Assembly: GCA_900540535.1 (NCBI GenBank)
Contig: UQGM01000044.1
Span: 1 to 20,927, forward strand
Direction of reading: 5' to 3'
Origin: an uncultured Oscillospiraceae bacterium
GTDB taxonomy: Bacteria > Bacillota > Clostridia > Oscillospirales > Acutalibacteraceae
Length of the DNA stretch: 20,927 nt
Below the pieces are notes generated by a model. It searched no databases. It was not told the DNA's origin and saw only the letters and a program-made list of their open reading frames with translations. This document shows positions 1 through 7,760 of the stretch, one piece after another (within the stretch, counting starts at the first letter, position 1; each line of letters starts with the position of its first letter). The position numbers and the translations under genes are program-made.

Positions 1-40
1 AACCGCAGGGTCGTTGGTTCGAGTCCAACTTGGGGAGCCA
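1..40 (+). tRNA. tRNA 3' end, probably tRNA-Asn (partial)
   Basis: The window opens inside a tRNA. A 5-bp T stem (13-17 with 25-29) encloses a TTCGAGT loop, followed by the 3' acceptor strand TTGGGGA (30-36), discriminator G37 and an encoded CCA (38-40). The anticodon-stem 3' strand would be CCGCA (3-7), preceded by AA, so the anticodon lies just outside the window. The AA after the anticodon and discriminator G resemble Firmicute tRNA-Asn (GTT), whose 3' half ends very similarly. The identity is inferred and tRNA-Asp is the main alternative. That it is a tRNA is nearly certain. Confidence 0.85.
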
Positions 41-45
41 CTTAT

Positions 46-73
46 GACCTGAACTAAACGTTCAGGTCTTTTT
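46..73 (+). terminator. Intrinsic terminator after the tRNA
   Basis: A perfect 9-bp stem GACCTGAAC / GTTCAGGTC (46-54 with 60-68) with a 5-nt loop is followed directly by TTTTT. It starts five bases after the CCA end and should end the tRNA transcript. Confidence 0.9.
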
Positions 74-178
74 GCTGTGTAGGAATGTTTTCCATGAGCT
101 TTTTGCAGACATTAAGAATTTTAGTTTCCTTTATTAATGTTTAAGTGTATGTGTTCTTTCTATTATATATATGTAAAC

Positions 179-206
179 ACCTCCTGCCTTGATGGCAGGA
201 GGTATT
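179..206. terminator. 10-bp hairpin, possible terminator of the ABC operon
   Basis: A perfect 10-bp stem ACCTCCTGCC / GGCAGGAGGT with a 5-nt loop lies between the tRNA unit and the 3' end of the minus-strand ABC operon. The T-rich stretch is modest on both strands (ATTTTGCTTT on plus, GTTTACAT on minus). A bidirectional or minus-strand terminator is likely but less certain than the other hairpins here. Confidence 0.55.
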
Positions 207-250
207 TTGCTTTATATATGATTATAAAGTTATAAAAGCAAGCAGATTAT

Positions 251-892
251 TTAAAAATTAACTTTTTCAAATCTCTTTACAGATATTCTATAAGCTAAAA
301 CTAAGCATATGCAATAGCATATTATACCGATTATAAGTATGGGGATTTGTCTTATTATATCTTGTGTATTATAGCTGTCCAGCCAATTTAACGCCGGTAA
401 ATGCACACAGGCTTCACCAAGGCACATCAGGACAGCCATTGGTATAGATGCAATAATAAACGCTTTTCCGGCTTTATATCCGCTCTTATAGAATGTGGTA
501 AGAAATATCAGGTCAAAGACAGAATAGACTATTAAACCGAAGCCATGCCATGCTGCTGTTGCATCAATGCCTACCGGATTGTTTTCTATTCCAATTAGAT
601 TTCTCATTATTACGAATGGAACAGAGAAGATTAACTGAAATAGCTGAAAGAAAACTGTAACAAGAAATTTTCCTTTTACAATTTCCTTTTTAGTTACCGG
701 TAGAACCGAAGTATACCAAATATCATTGGTTTCACGTGAGTTTAAAAAGGTGAGATATGATGCAAGGCATCCGAACATGAAAATAACAGTATATGGATAT
801 GCAGGAACCAAGACAAGGCATCCTAAAAAGGCGAAGACAATTGAAGAGGGATGCGCTGCCAATGTCAGTTCCTTATATAGCAGTTTCATCAT
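251..892 (-). CDS. ABC-2 type transporter permease (small, ~6 TM)
   Basis: A 213-residue, very hydrophobic protein with about six membrane segments and short loops. The N-terminus (MMKLLYKELTLAAHPSS) and a charged segment near residue 68 (VTKKEIVKGK) are typical of the half-size ABC-2 permeases that accompany an XRE-family regulator and one ATPase in Clostridia. It is the membrane half of an exporter or immunity-type transporter; the substrate cannot be read from sequence. It overlaps the upstream ATPase gene by 20 nt and has a GGAAGG site before tandem ATGs, so translation is probably coupled. No truncation is seen. Confidence 0.85.
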   Translation of the reverse strand: MMKLLYKELTLAAHPSSIVFAFLGCLVLVPAYPYTVIFMFGCLASYLTFLNSRETNDIWYTSVLPVTKKEIVKGKFLVTVFFQLFQLIFSVPFVIMRNLIGIENNPVGIDATAAWHGFGLIVYSVFDLIFLTTFYKSGYKAGKAFIIASIPMAVLMCLGEACVHLPALNWLDSYNTQDIIRQIPILIIGIICYCICLVLAYRISVKRFEKVNF

Positions 893-1634
893 CGTATTCC
901 TTCCTTTCTGTGCGAAGCATTATTTCTTCTAGGGTTAGTTCGCAGCTGTCCAGAGGCGTTTTAAGATTACTGAAGGAGCGCATAAAAGTTTGTTTATCGC
1001 AGCTTTTAATTATTTTACCGTTTTGTATATATGTGATGTCATCGGCACATCGGTCAAGGTCGGAAGTGATGTGAGTTGAAAATAGCACCGAACGATTACC
1101 ATCTTTAACAATTCTTTTGAATATATACAGCAGTTCATCACGGGAAACAGGATCAAGCCCTGAGGTCGGTTCATCTAATATTAGAAGCTGTGCATGGTGT
1201 GATAGAGAAAGTGCAAGTAGATACTTAACTTTCATACCGCTGGAAAGTTCTTTGAATTTTTTACTTTCATCTAAAGAAAACAGTTTTATATATTTGCGAT
1301 AATCTTCATCATCCCAGTTTGCATAAAAGCGCTTTGTGACGGCTGTGATAGATGATAGCTTTTTAAGAGGGTAGAAGTCGATTCCGCCAAATACCACTCC
1401 TATTTGCTCCTTACATTCCTTTTCATTAATATAGTAATCTTTTCCGAACATTCTAACTGTTCCGCTGTCGGGATGTACCATATTCAGAATGGATTTAAGG
1501 GTTGTGCTTTTTCCTGCTCCATTTTTACCGATAAAGCCCATTATACGACCTGGAGCAAGGTTAAAGGTGACATTGTCTAATGAAAATCCGGGATAGCTTT
1601 TACAAAGCTTCTCTACCTCAATAAGCGTGTTCAT
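873..1634 (-). CDS. ABC transporter ATP-binding protein
   Basis: A 253-residue single nucleotide-binding domain. The Walker A GKNGAGKST is at residues 36-44, the signature LSSGM at 130-134, Walker B LLILDEP near 150-156, the D-loop SGLDP just after, and the switch histidine in FSTHIT at 185-190. All catalytic positions are intact. The closest general class is the CcmA/YtrB-like ATPases paired with ABC-2 permeases. Its ATGA start overlaps the stop of the upstream regulator, with AAGGTGATG as the ribosome site, and it overlaps the downstream permease, so the three proteins should be made together. ATP hydrolysis by its dimer would power the permease encoded next to it. Confidence 0.93.
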   Translation of the reverse strand: MNTLIEVEKLCKSYPGFSLDNVTFNLAPGRIMGFIGKNGAGKSTTLKSILNMVHPDSGTVRMFGKDYYINEKECKEQIGVVFGGIDFYPLKKLSSITAVTKRFYANWDDEDYRKYIKLFSLDESKKFKELSSGMKVKYLLALSLSHHAQLLILDEPTSGLDPVSRDELLYIFKRIVKDGNRSVLFSTHITSDLDRCADDITYIQNGKIIKSCDKQTFMRSFSNLKTPLDSCELTLEEIMLRTERKEYDDETAI

Positions 1635-2113
1635 AATTTTTCTTCATCACCTTTCAGGGGTTCTGTTATGTCTAACGCCGTTTTCAATATTTGAGCAATT
1701 TCAAGGAAATAGCTTTCCTTCATTAAGGCTATTCCGGGATGTTCCAATGATTCATCTCCGAGCACAACTAATATATCTCCTGAATTAATTTTAAATATAT
1801 CCCTGGCCTTTTTGGGTAATACAATCTGACCACGTTCTCCTACTTTAACAGTTCCGAAAAGATGTTTTCCCTTTGGTGAAATAGGAATTTTGCTTTTGTT
1901 ATAGTCGTAATGAATCAGATCTTCCAAGGTAACATCATAAAATTCAGCCAAAGCATCGCAGTTGAGTATATCCGGAACCGTCTCTCCTGTCTCCCATTTA
2001 GCCACTGCCTGACGAGAGACGCCTATACGCTCTGCTACTTCCTCCTGAGAATATTTATGATATTGACGGAGCATAGAAAGATTATTTGCAATATTATTTC
2101 TCTGATTTTTCAT
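1631..2113 (-). CDS. XRE-family regulator with C-terminal AbrB/SpoVT-like domain
   Basis: A 160-residue DNA-binding protein. Residues 8-66 form an HTH_3/XRE domain, with the recognition region GVSRQAVAKWETGETVPD. Residues 86-121 match an AbrB/SpoVT swapped-hairpin domain (VGERGQIVLPKKARDIF). Two ATGs are possible. The one at 2122 is nearly abutted by AGGAGGT, which is too close, while the ATG at 2113 has about 9 nt of spacing, so I start there. It leads an operon with the ATPase and permease and probably autoregulates it, since an inverted repeat overlaps the promoter. Such regulators often sense wall stress or small molecules in Firmicutes, but no ligand is evident here. Confidence 0.9.
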   Translation of the reverse strand: MKNQRNNIANNLSMLRQYHKYSQEEVAERIGVSRQAVAKWETGETVPDILNCDALAEFYDVTLEDLIHYDYNKSKIPISPKGKHLFGTVKVGERGQIVLPKKARDIFKINSGDILVVLGDESLEHPGIALMKESYFLEIAQILKTALDITEPLKGDEEKL

Positions 2114-2137
2114 ATTTTTCATACCTCCTATTTATAG

Positions 2138-2201
2138 ATTATAGCTTCTTTTTTGCGTTTTTCTACCAACTGATCAAGACAAAAAGTGTAATTATCAGTT
2201 G
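2138..2201 (-). promoter_or_regulatory. Promoter and candidate operator of the regulator-ABC operon
   Basis: On the minus strand a perfect -10 TATAAT (2138-2143) lies just upstream of the AGGAGGT site. The -35 is weak (GTAGAA at 17 nt or TTGGTA at 20 nt). An 8-bp perfect inverted repeat, CAACTGAT (2167-2174) and ATCAGTTG (2194-2201), has a 19-nt gap, and its proximal arm touches the -35 region. This is a plausible operator for the adjacent XRE-AbrB protein. The poor -35 fits a regulated promoter. Confidence 0.5.
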
Positions 2202-2651
2202 CTTTGAAAAGATGTATGAGTGCCAACAATTAATGCTTAAAAATTTACTATATATAATAGTATACAACTTTCTTTAAAGATACGGCCAATCTACTATTTT
2301 ATAAGATTACTTTGTAGTAATGTGGTAATAATATTAGAGTAAAAATGGAAATTAATTATGTCGGCATATATGTATTCCATGCAAATACCTCTATATATTA
2401 CTTCTTTAGCCAACGTTATGGACTATTTCACTAAAAAATCACATTAAGTTTAGCTAAAAAAACGAAAAAATTACCCCTTTGTAATAGCTTTGTAACTATT
2501 TGTAACTTTTTTAGCATTTGTACAAAAATGGAATCAATTTTATGACAAATAAAGCGCAATTTTTTTATATAACACACTATATAAAGGATTTTTATGGATT
2601 TTGCCTTTTTGGTTTTTGTATATTTTCAACAAAAAGGTTTAACTTTGAGAT
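2202..2651. other. AT-rich intergenic region between divergent units
   Basis: There is no credible gene in this stretch between the divergent regulator operon and the G5/3D gene. It contains the WalR-like boxes (annotated separately) and a weak plus-strand promoter candidate, ATGACA (2542-2547) then 18 nt then TATATA (2566-2571). Short open frames here lack ribosome sites. The length and the placement of the repeats suggest a regulatory leader rather than lost coding sequence. Confidence 0.5.
2478..2506 (+). promoter_or_regulatory. WalR (YycF)-like tandem boxes
   Basis: TGTAAT (2480-2485), five bases, TGTAAC (2491-2496), four bases, TGTAAC (2501-2506). The first pair fits the published WalR consensus TGTWAH-N5-TGTWAH exactly. 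The downstream gene encodes a secreted 3D-domain wall protein, and the B. subtilis 3D protein YocH is a known WalR target. The boxes lie about 150 nt upstream of the best -35, so they would act from a distance or on the weaker promoter near 2542-2571. The sequence is AT-rich, so chance cannot be excluded. Confidence 0.45.
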
Positions 2652-2680
2652 TTGACAATTCACAATGAAGCTAATATAAT
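2652..2680 (+). promoter_or_regulatory. Consensus housekeeping-sigma promoter of the G5/3D gene
   Basis: TTGACA (2652-2657), a 17-nt spacer and TATAAT (2675-2680) match the SigA/sigma-70 consensus at every position. Transcription should begin near 2687, leaving a ~75-nt leader before the AAGGAG site. Confidence 0.9.
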
Positions 2681-2763
2681 GGCAAACGTCACAGGCGAGA
2701 ATAACGGCAGATGTGTTTTCAATGATAATCTTGAGAACTTCTGCTCAGTAAAGGAGCAATTTG

Positions 2764-4008
2764 ATGGTTGACAGTACAAAGAAGATTGAGGCGTTAACTA
2801 AACGCCTTCGCACAAGGCTTATTGCAGTTGTTCTGCTTGCAGTTATGTGCGCCGGCACAGTTTTCGCAGCAACTTCAGTGTCATATACAGTTACCGTTAT
2901 TGATGACGGCGTTGAGTCTTCAGTTGTTACAACAAGAAGCACTCCGGAAGAAGTATTGGCACAGGCAGAAATTACACTTGCAGCTACCGATAAAGCTGAC
3001 TTCAGCAAATTTGCAAGCGGAAAGGATTGTGTAATAACAATCTATCGTACCCATAACGTAACCGTAACAGACGGTGAGGGCAATGTGACAGCAGTTACAT
3101 TGGCAGGTACAGTAGCCGATGCAGTTGCAAAGGCAGGAGTTGTTCTCGGCGAAAATCAGTCACTTAACTACTCTGCAGAGTCACCCCTTAAAGAGGGAAT
3201 GGCAATCGGAGTGCTGAGAAAGGCTAATATCACTATTACAGCTGACGGCAAGGAGTACACAAAGGTTCTCACAGTTGCAACAGTAGCCGATGCTATTGAT
3301 GCTATGGGAATAGTTCTTGGCCCTGACGATGAAACAGAGCCTGCATATGATTCTCACATTTCAGGAGATACCACCATTGCCGTTCACAGAGTAACTTACT
3401 CTGAGCGTACAACAAACGAAGCTGTTCCCTATGAAACCGAAACACAGAAAACTTCTACTATGTTTACACATGAATCAGTAACCGTAAGAGAAGGTGTTAA
3501 CGGTGAGAGAACAGTTACCTATCGTGACAAGTATGTTGATGGAAAGCTTGCAGAAAGCACTGAAATAGCATCAACTACTATTACAGAACCTGTAAATGAA
3601 ATTGTCAAAGTAGGTACAAAGAAATATTACAGTTCCATTAAGCTTACAGCCGGCAAACCTATTTCCGGATTTGCCACACCTGATTGGATTAAGTTTGATG
3701 AAAATGGTTTACCCACTAACTATAAATCCATTATCGAGGGTAAAGCAGCCGCTTATACAGGCGGTGTGAGCACTGCTACAGGCAAGAAGCCGCAGCCCGG
3801 TTATATTGCCGTTGATCCCAAGCAGATTCCATATGGCACCGAAATGTATATCGTTTCTCTTGACGGTAAATACATTTATGGTTACTGCATAGCTGCCGAT
3901 ACAGGCGGATTTGTGCAGAGAAAAACATTTACCTGTGACTTATATATGAATACACTCGAAGAGTGTTATCAGTGGGGTGCCAGACAGGTCAGAATTTATA
4001 TTTTCTGA
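2764..4008 (+). CDS. Secreted DUF348/G5/3D-domain cell-wall protein (YabE-like)
   Basis: A 414-residue exported protein. A basic N-terminus and hydrophobic segment (about 17-37, ending AGTVFAATS) form a signal peptide or anchor. About three DUF348-type repeats (about 41-205, with the recurrent pattern TVADAVAKAG / TVADAIDAMG) and a G5 domain (about 208-287) follow. The C-terminal 3D domain (about 328-414) keeps its three aspartates, D351, D379 and D392, in AVDPKQIPYGT, AADTGG and CDLYM. Proteins of this YabE/Rpf-like architecture remodel peptidoglycan, and the 3D domain resembles the MltA lytic transglycosylase core. I start at ATG 2764, 7 nt after AAGGAG, rather than at the adjacent TTG. It is a single-gene unit with its own promoter and terminator. 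Confidence 0.9.
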   Translation: MVDSTKKIEALTKRLRTRLIAVVLLAVMCAGTVFAATSVSYTVTVIDDGVESSVVTTRSTPEEVLAQAEITLAATDKADFSKFASGKDCVITIYRTHNVTVTDGEGNVTAVTLAGTVADAVAKAGVVLGENQSLNYSAESPLKEGMAIGVLRKANITITADGKEYTKVLTVATVADAIDAMGIVLGPDDETEPAYDSHISGDTTIAVHRVTYSERTTNEAVPYETETQKTSTMFTHESVTVREGVNGERTVTYRDKYVDGKLAESTEIASTTITEPVNEIVKVGTKKYYSSIKLTAGKPISGFATPDWIKFDENGLPTNYKSIIEGKAAAYTGGVSTATGKKPQPGYIAVDPKQIPYGTEMYIVSLDGKYIYGYCIAADTGGFVQRKTFTCDLYMNTLEECYQWGARQVRIYIF

Positions 4009-4012
4009 TAAT

Positions 4013-4047
4013 AAAAAACGATCCGTTTTATTGCGGGTCGTTTTTTT
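4013..4047 (+). terminator. Intrinsic terminator of the G5/3D gene
   Basis: A 13-bp stem (4013-4025 with 4034-4046, one G-U pair) with an 8-nt loop; its 3' arm runs into seven T residues. It lies five bases after the stop codon. Confidence 0.92.
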
Positions 4048-4071
4048 ATTATAAATTTACAGTATATTCAC

Positions 4072-4100
4072 TTGTATTTTTCTGTATTTTTTTATATAAT
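4072..4100 (+). promoter_or_regulatory. Promoter of the LytR-CpsA-Psr gene
   Basis: TTGTAT (4072-4077), a 17-nt spacer and TATAAT (4095-4100) are followed by a short leader with AAGGAGGT at 4125-4132. Confidence 0.75.
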
Positions 4101-4139
4101 AAAGCGTAATATTGTAAAAAATATAAGGAGGTATTCGGC

Positions 4140-5684
4140 TTGAAAGAAAAAGACAATTTAGATAATTTTGATGCCGAAAAGGATATCGATTCAGCTTCTG
4201 AAACCGAAGAAAAAAAGACGAGTTACGACCAGTATTTGCAGCAGCTTACCGAACAGGAAACAGCTGCCAAAGCTTCACATAAAGTAAATGAACCCTCAGA
4301 CGAAGAAAAAACTGAAAAGGAAATAGTAGATATAAAAAGTAATAGTGGTAAATCATTTAAGGATTTCATTGAGAAGCTCAAGGTTATGCCCAAAAAGAAA
4401 AAGATTATAATCAGCGTAGTATCTATTATAATTCTTATTCTTATAATCCTGTTTTCAATAATTGCTTCCTATTTCAATCTCATCGACTGGAACGGTGGAG
4501 ATGATTATAAGGCTCCCACCGGAGATAATTACATTCAGGAAGATGATATGAATCTGGATCCTATGAGTACTGTTACGGATGCAACAGGATTACAGGACTA
4601 TCTTGAAAAGTGGCATAACAACGGCGGAGATCTCATGCAGAGCAAGAATGTAATAAATGTTCTTCTTATGGGTCTCGACGAATCAAAGAGCCATTCGGAT
4701 TCAATGATTCTTCTTTCAATTAATAAAGTCAGCAAAGAAGTTATCATGACTTCATTTTTCAGAGATACCTATACTTATTCAGATGTCTACTCAACCGTCA
4801 ATAAATCACATTATATGAAGCTTACAGAGGTTTATACCTTTGGAGGTCCAAAAGCGGTTATAGACACAATAGAGAAAGATTACAAGATTAAAATAGATGG
4901 TTATGTCAGTGTAGACTTTACAACATTCCCTGATGTAATTGATGCCATAGGCGGAGTAACAGTTGATGTTCAGCCCTATGAGGCTGCATACATGGCAACA
5001 GCACCTTGGAATACATCTGTACCCAGCGGTGAAAACGTTACACTTAACGGTGAGCAGGCTCTTCTGTTTTCACGAATCCGCAAATGTGATGCTGACGGAG
5101 ACGTAAGCCGTACAAGACGTCAGAGAATGGTTATAGAAGCTCTGATTGAAGGCGCCAAGAACATTAAGATTTCACAGATTGATAACCTGCTTACTACACT
5201 TCTTCCAAGTGTTTCCACAAGCTTTGGCAGACTTGATTTCATCAAATATGCAACTCAGGCTATCACTTATAATTGGGCAAGCTATCCCATTAAGCAGCTT
5301 CAGATGCCCAATGCGGAAAACAGAACCACTTCTTCTCTGGGCACTTGGTATTGGATCTCTGATTTCCCAGTCTGCGCCCGTGATCTCCAGATGGCTATTT
5401 ACGGAAAGACTAACATCGAGCTTGATGAGGGCGAGGATACAGTTCTCGATTTCTTCAATAAGATTCCGGAGGGAACAGCCTCTTCTTCAAACGATACACC
5501 GTCACAGACACCTACTGAGAGCCAGGCTCCGTCCAAGCCCCAGAATGAATCCACTGAACCTACATTAACGCAGGCTACAGAACCGGAAAGCAGCAGCAGT
5601 CCCACTGAGCAGGAATCTTCAGAGCCGCCAACATCTACTGAACCTACAACCAGCGAAAATGAGGATGCACAGGCTTTAGATTAA
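4140..5684 (+). CDS. LytR-CpsA-Psr (LCP) family cell-wall glycopolymer ligase
   Basis: A 514-residue type II membrane protein. A charged cytoplasmic N-terminus (1-87) leads to one membrane span (about 88-111) and an LCP domain at about 172-345. The motifs NVLLMGLDE (D180), SDSM (D187), FFRDTY (R208, D209), SRIRKCDADGD (R312, R314) and SRTRRQR (R324-R329) are the lipid-phosphate and Mg-binding residues of the fold. A Ser/Thr/Pro/Glu-rich tail (about 445-514) probably spans or contacts the wall. LCP enzymes move glycopolymers from a lipid carrier to peptidoglycan or protein outside the membrane. The start is TTG at 4140, 7 nt after a perfect AAGGAGGT. The nearby glf/glycosyltransferase pair could supply a substrate, but that is speculation. 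Confidence 0.93.
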   Translation: MKEKDNLDNFDAEKDIDSASETEEKKTSYDQYLQQLTEQETAAKASHKVNEPSDEEKTEKEIVDIKSNSGKSFKDFIEKLKVMPKKKKIIISVVSIIILILIILFSIIASYFNLIDWNGGDDYKAPTGDNYIQEDDMNLDPMSTVTDATGLQDYLEKWHNNGGDLMQSKNVINVLLMGLDESKSHSDSMILLSINKVSKEVIMTSFFRDTYTYSDVYSTVNKSHYMKLTEVYTFGGPKAVIDTIEKDYKIKIDGYVSVDFTTFPDVIDAIGGVTVDVQPYEAAYMATAPWNTSVPSGENVTLNGEQALLFSRIRKCDADGDVSRTRRQRMVIEALIEGAKNIKISQIDNLLTTLLPSVSTSFGRLDFIKYATQAITYNWASYPIKQLQMPNAENRTTSSLGTWYWISDFPVCARDLQMAIYGKTNIELDEGEDTVLDFFNKIPEGTASSSNDTPSQTPTESQAPSKPQNESTEPTLTQATEPESSSSPTEQESSEPPTSTEPTTSENEDAQALD

Positions 5685-5713
5685 AAGAGTTAAAATTTGC
5701 AAAGTGATATTAT

Positions 5714-5759
5714 AAAAAACACCTGAGATTTTATATCTCAGGTGTTTATCTTTTTCTTC
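5714..5759. terminator. Bidirectional terminator between convergent genes
   Basis: A perfect 13-bp stem AAACACCTGAGAT / ATCTCAGGTGTTT (5717-5729 with 5735-5747) has T-rich tails on both sides: TTTATCTTTTTC on plus and GTTTTTTATA on minus. It serves the LCP gene (plus) and the symporter gene (minus), which converge here. Confidence 0.92.
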
Positions 5760-5761
5760 TA

Positions 5762-7252
5762 TTAATTCTCGGAAACTGCCTCTGCTTCTCTGCGGCTTCT
5801 CAGTTCGCTCTCTATTTGTTCACGTTCTTTCTTATTATCCTTAATGAAGAACGCCGGTATCATGTACAGAAAAGCTCCTATGGCAGGTCCTAAGATGAAC
5901 AGTGGCCACTGCCAGTCATAGAAAGCTTGAGTCTGTCCAGCAATACCCTCAATGCTGCCGTCAAAATGGAGAAGTTCAAGAATAAGTCCATTTATAAACA
6001 GCTGAATTGCAGCAGTTATTTTAGCGGTAAAGTTCTGCATTGAAGAGACAAGACCTTCTGTGCGCTTTCCTGTTTTCCATTCCATATAATCTACTGAATC
6101 TGCAATAAGTGAACGAAGAGACATATTGGTTGCTGATTCCGGAATTGTAATTAAAGACATGAGTATTGCCACTGTAATTATTTCTGGTAATGTTTTGTAA
6201 CCTATAAAGAAGGCAATAATTCTAATTATAACAGTTGCAATTTTGCTTATGATGAGTACGTTTTTTCTGCCACCCATTTTATTAGCTATTTTTACTGCAA
6301 AGAACATGGCGAAAGCTCCTGGGATAGAGGCAATGGCACTGTACCAGAACTGTGCTGTTTCTCCGTTCATTGAAAATCCGCCTATTTGATATGAAACACA
6401 GTACTTGAAGAAGTAAATCCACGGTACTGTAAGGCTAAGACTTCCTAAAACCTGGGCTAATATTAGGCACATCATATTGCGGTTGCTTAGAAGAATTTTA
6501 AAGTTTTCTTTTATAGATACGTTTTCGGTGTCCTGATTTAAAATAACTCTTTCCTTAGTTTTTGCGGCAAACATAGAAAGCAGTTCTCCGCCGAATCCGA
6601 ATACCAGACCGAAAATGAAGAATAAAGTTTTTTCACTTACTCCCAGCGCCTGTCTTGCTCCTAAAATGAGGGGAATAAGTCCGACCAGACCGCAGGCAGC
6701 CGAAATAAAAATATTCAGCCACTGGGCGACTCGTGAGCGTTCTTTTGAAAAAGGTGATATTAGGGATAATGTACCCCAAAGAGCTACATCCTGGAAAGAA
6801 TAAAACATATCCCATGCCAAATATACACATAATATAAATGCCATGGAAACTGTTTCTGAGAATCCGAAATCCACAAACATCAGAAGTGTCAGTATTCCAA
6901 CTATCAGCGGCAGTTTGCCCAAGAACGGATGAAGCTTTTGACCGGGAGCCGCTCTTCTGCGATCAATAAGGCTTCCTACAAGGGGATCGTTTATTCCGTC
7001 CCATATACGACTGACGCTTGTTATAATACCTACGTTAAGTGATGAAATATGAAGTATGTTGGTACAAAAATAGAAAAGCCAACTGTTTACAAGATTGTAT
7101 GTAAGGTTTTGTCCGGCAAGTCCTAAAGAAAACGCCGTCATTTCTCTGTTGGGAACATATCCCTCTTTTGCATTTTTGTCAGTAAAATAAATAAAAGGAT
7201 TTTTGGTTTTGATTCTGCCCTCATCGTCATAGGTGTACTCTTGTTTTTTCAA
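5762..7252 (-). CDS. GPH-family (MelB-like) sugar/cation symporter of the MFS
   Basis: A 496-residue protein with about twelve membrane spans, the usual length for glycoside-pentoside-hexuronide:cation symporters. The diagnostic N-terminal motif is present: SRIWDGINDPLVGSLIDRRR, around residues 81-100, with D85, N88, D89 and D97. A second family-like segment, MEWKTGKRTEG, lies in the C-terminal half. It would import a glycoside or sugar with Na+ or H+; the sugar cannot be assigned. The start is TTG at 7252, preceded by AGGAGGG at good spacing, with no nearby ATG competitor. It is a single-gene unit with no glycosidase beside it, which is unusual for this family. Confidence 0.9.
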   Translation of the reverse strand: MKKQEYTYDDEGRIKTKNPFIYFTDKNAKEGYVPNREMTAFSLGLAGQNLTYNLVNSWLFYFCTNILHISSLNVGIITSVSRIWDGINDPLVGSLIDRRRAAPGQKLHPFLGKLPLIVGILTLLMFVDFGFSETVSMAFILCVYLAWDMFYSFQDVALWGTLSLISPFSKERSRVAQWLNIFISAACGLVGLIPLILGARQALGVSEKTLFFIFGLVFGFGGELLSMFAAKTKERVILNQDTENVSIKENFKILLSNRNMMCLILAQVLGSLSLTVPWIYFFKYCVSYQIGGFSMNGETAQFWYSAIASIPGAFAMFFAVKIANKMGGRKNVLIISKIATVIIRIIAFFIGYKTLPEIITVAILMSLITIPESATNMSLRSLIADSVDYMEWKTGKRTEGLVSSMQNFTAKITAAIQLFINGLILELLHFDGSIEGIAGQTQAFYDWQWPLFILGPAIGAFLYMIPAFFIKDNKKEREQIESELRSRREAEAVSEN

Positions 7253-7285
7253 CTCTTTCCCTCCTGAAAACAGTTATTTTATACA

Positions 7286-7314
7286 ATAATAATTAATTTT
7301 ATTAATAAAGTCAA
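7286..7314 (-). promoter_or_regulatory. Promoter of the GPH symporter gene
   Basis: On the minus strand TTGACT (7309-7314), a 17-nt spacer and TATTAT (7286-7291) lie about 35 nt upstream of the TTG start and its AGGAGGG site. Confidence 0.75.
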
Positions 7315-7364
7315 TATGATTTTCACAAATGCGATGGTAAAATTCTATAAGATAAATATTATAA

Positions 7365-7704
7365 TTAATTTTGCTGTATGATTAAAATCATGATATTATT
7401 ACTAATATTACGTTTAGGTGCGCTTACAGCATGAAAGCTTATTTTCGTTAACAAATGCTTGTGGAGCTTTGCAGAAACAAGTGATAAATCTATCATAAAA
7501 TTACAATATCCTATATGAATCGGGTGATGTTTTATACTCCAGGGATTTCTCCAAAGTAAAAAAGGCTTGAAAATAGTTGTATTTTCTGCTACAATATCAT
7601 CCGTAAAATGAGGAAGTTGTAAGAATATCGATTCAAGTGAATATATCAGAGGTTTACAGGCAGGCAGAGGTAACTCTGTCAATTTTGCATTATCAGAAGT
7701 TTTT
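7365..7704. other. Unexplained region: possible decayed gene or structured RNA
   Basis: This fills most of the ~500-nt gap before glf. On the minus strand a 105-codon frame (7365-7682) is open but begins at a TTG with no ribosome site. On the plus strand, a frame from ATG 7378 runs to the TGA at 7705; its ~109 codons contain no TAA or TAG, only four TGA codons (7432, 7516, 7525, 7609). Such a lack of stops on both strands is unexpected in AT-rich non-coding DNA. It suggests a decayed gene with TGG-to-TGA changes, a remnant of a mobile element, or a constrained RNA. I recognise no family. Small hairpins occur at 7665-7678 and around 7628-7645. Confidence 0.3.
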
Positions 7705-7713
7705 TGATATTTT
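7685..7713 (+). promoter_or_regulatory. Promoter of the glf-glycosyltransferase operon
   Basis: TTGCAT (7685-7690), a 17-nt spacer and an extended -10, TGATATTTT (hexamer 7708-7713), place the start of transcription near 7720, about 40 nt before the TTG start of glf. Confidence 0.6.
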
Positions 7714-7760
7714 ATGTAAACCGAAGAGAAGATTTTTTAAAAATGAGGGAGTGTAAAAAT

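Noticed and set aside
7378..7707. Reading the four in-frame TGA codons as recoded Trp or Sec
   Set aside because: Ordinary genes in the window end in TGA (for example lexA and glf), so TGA is a stop here. No ribosome site or SECIS-like element was evident.
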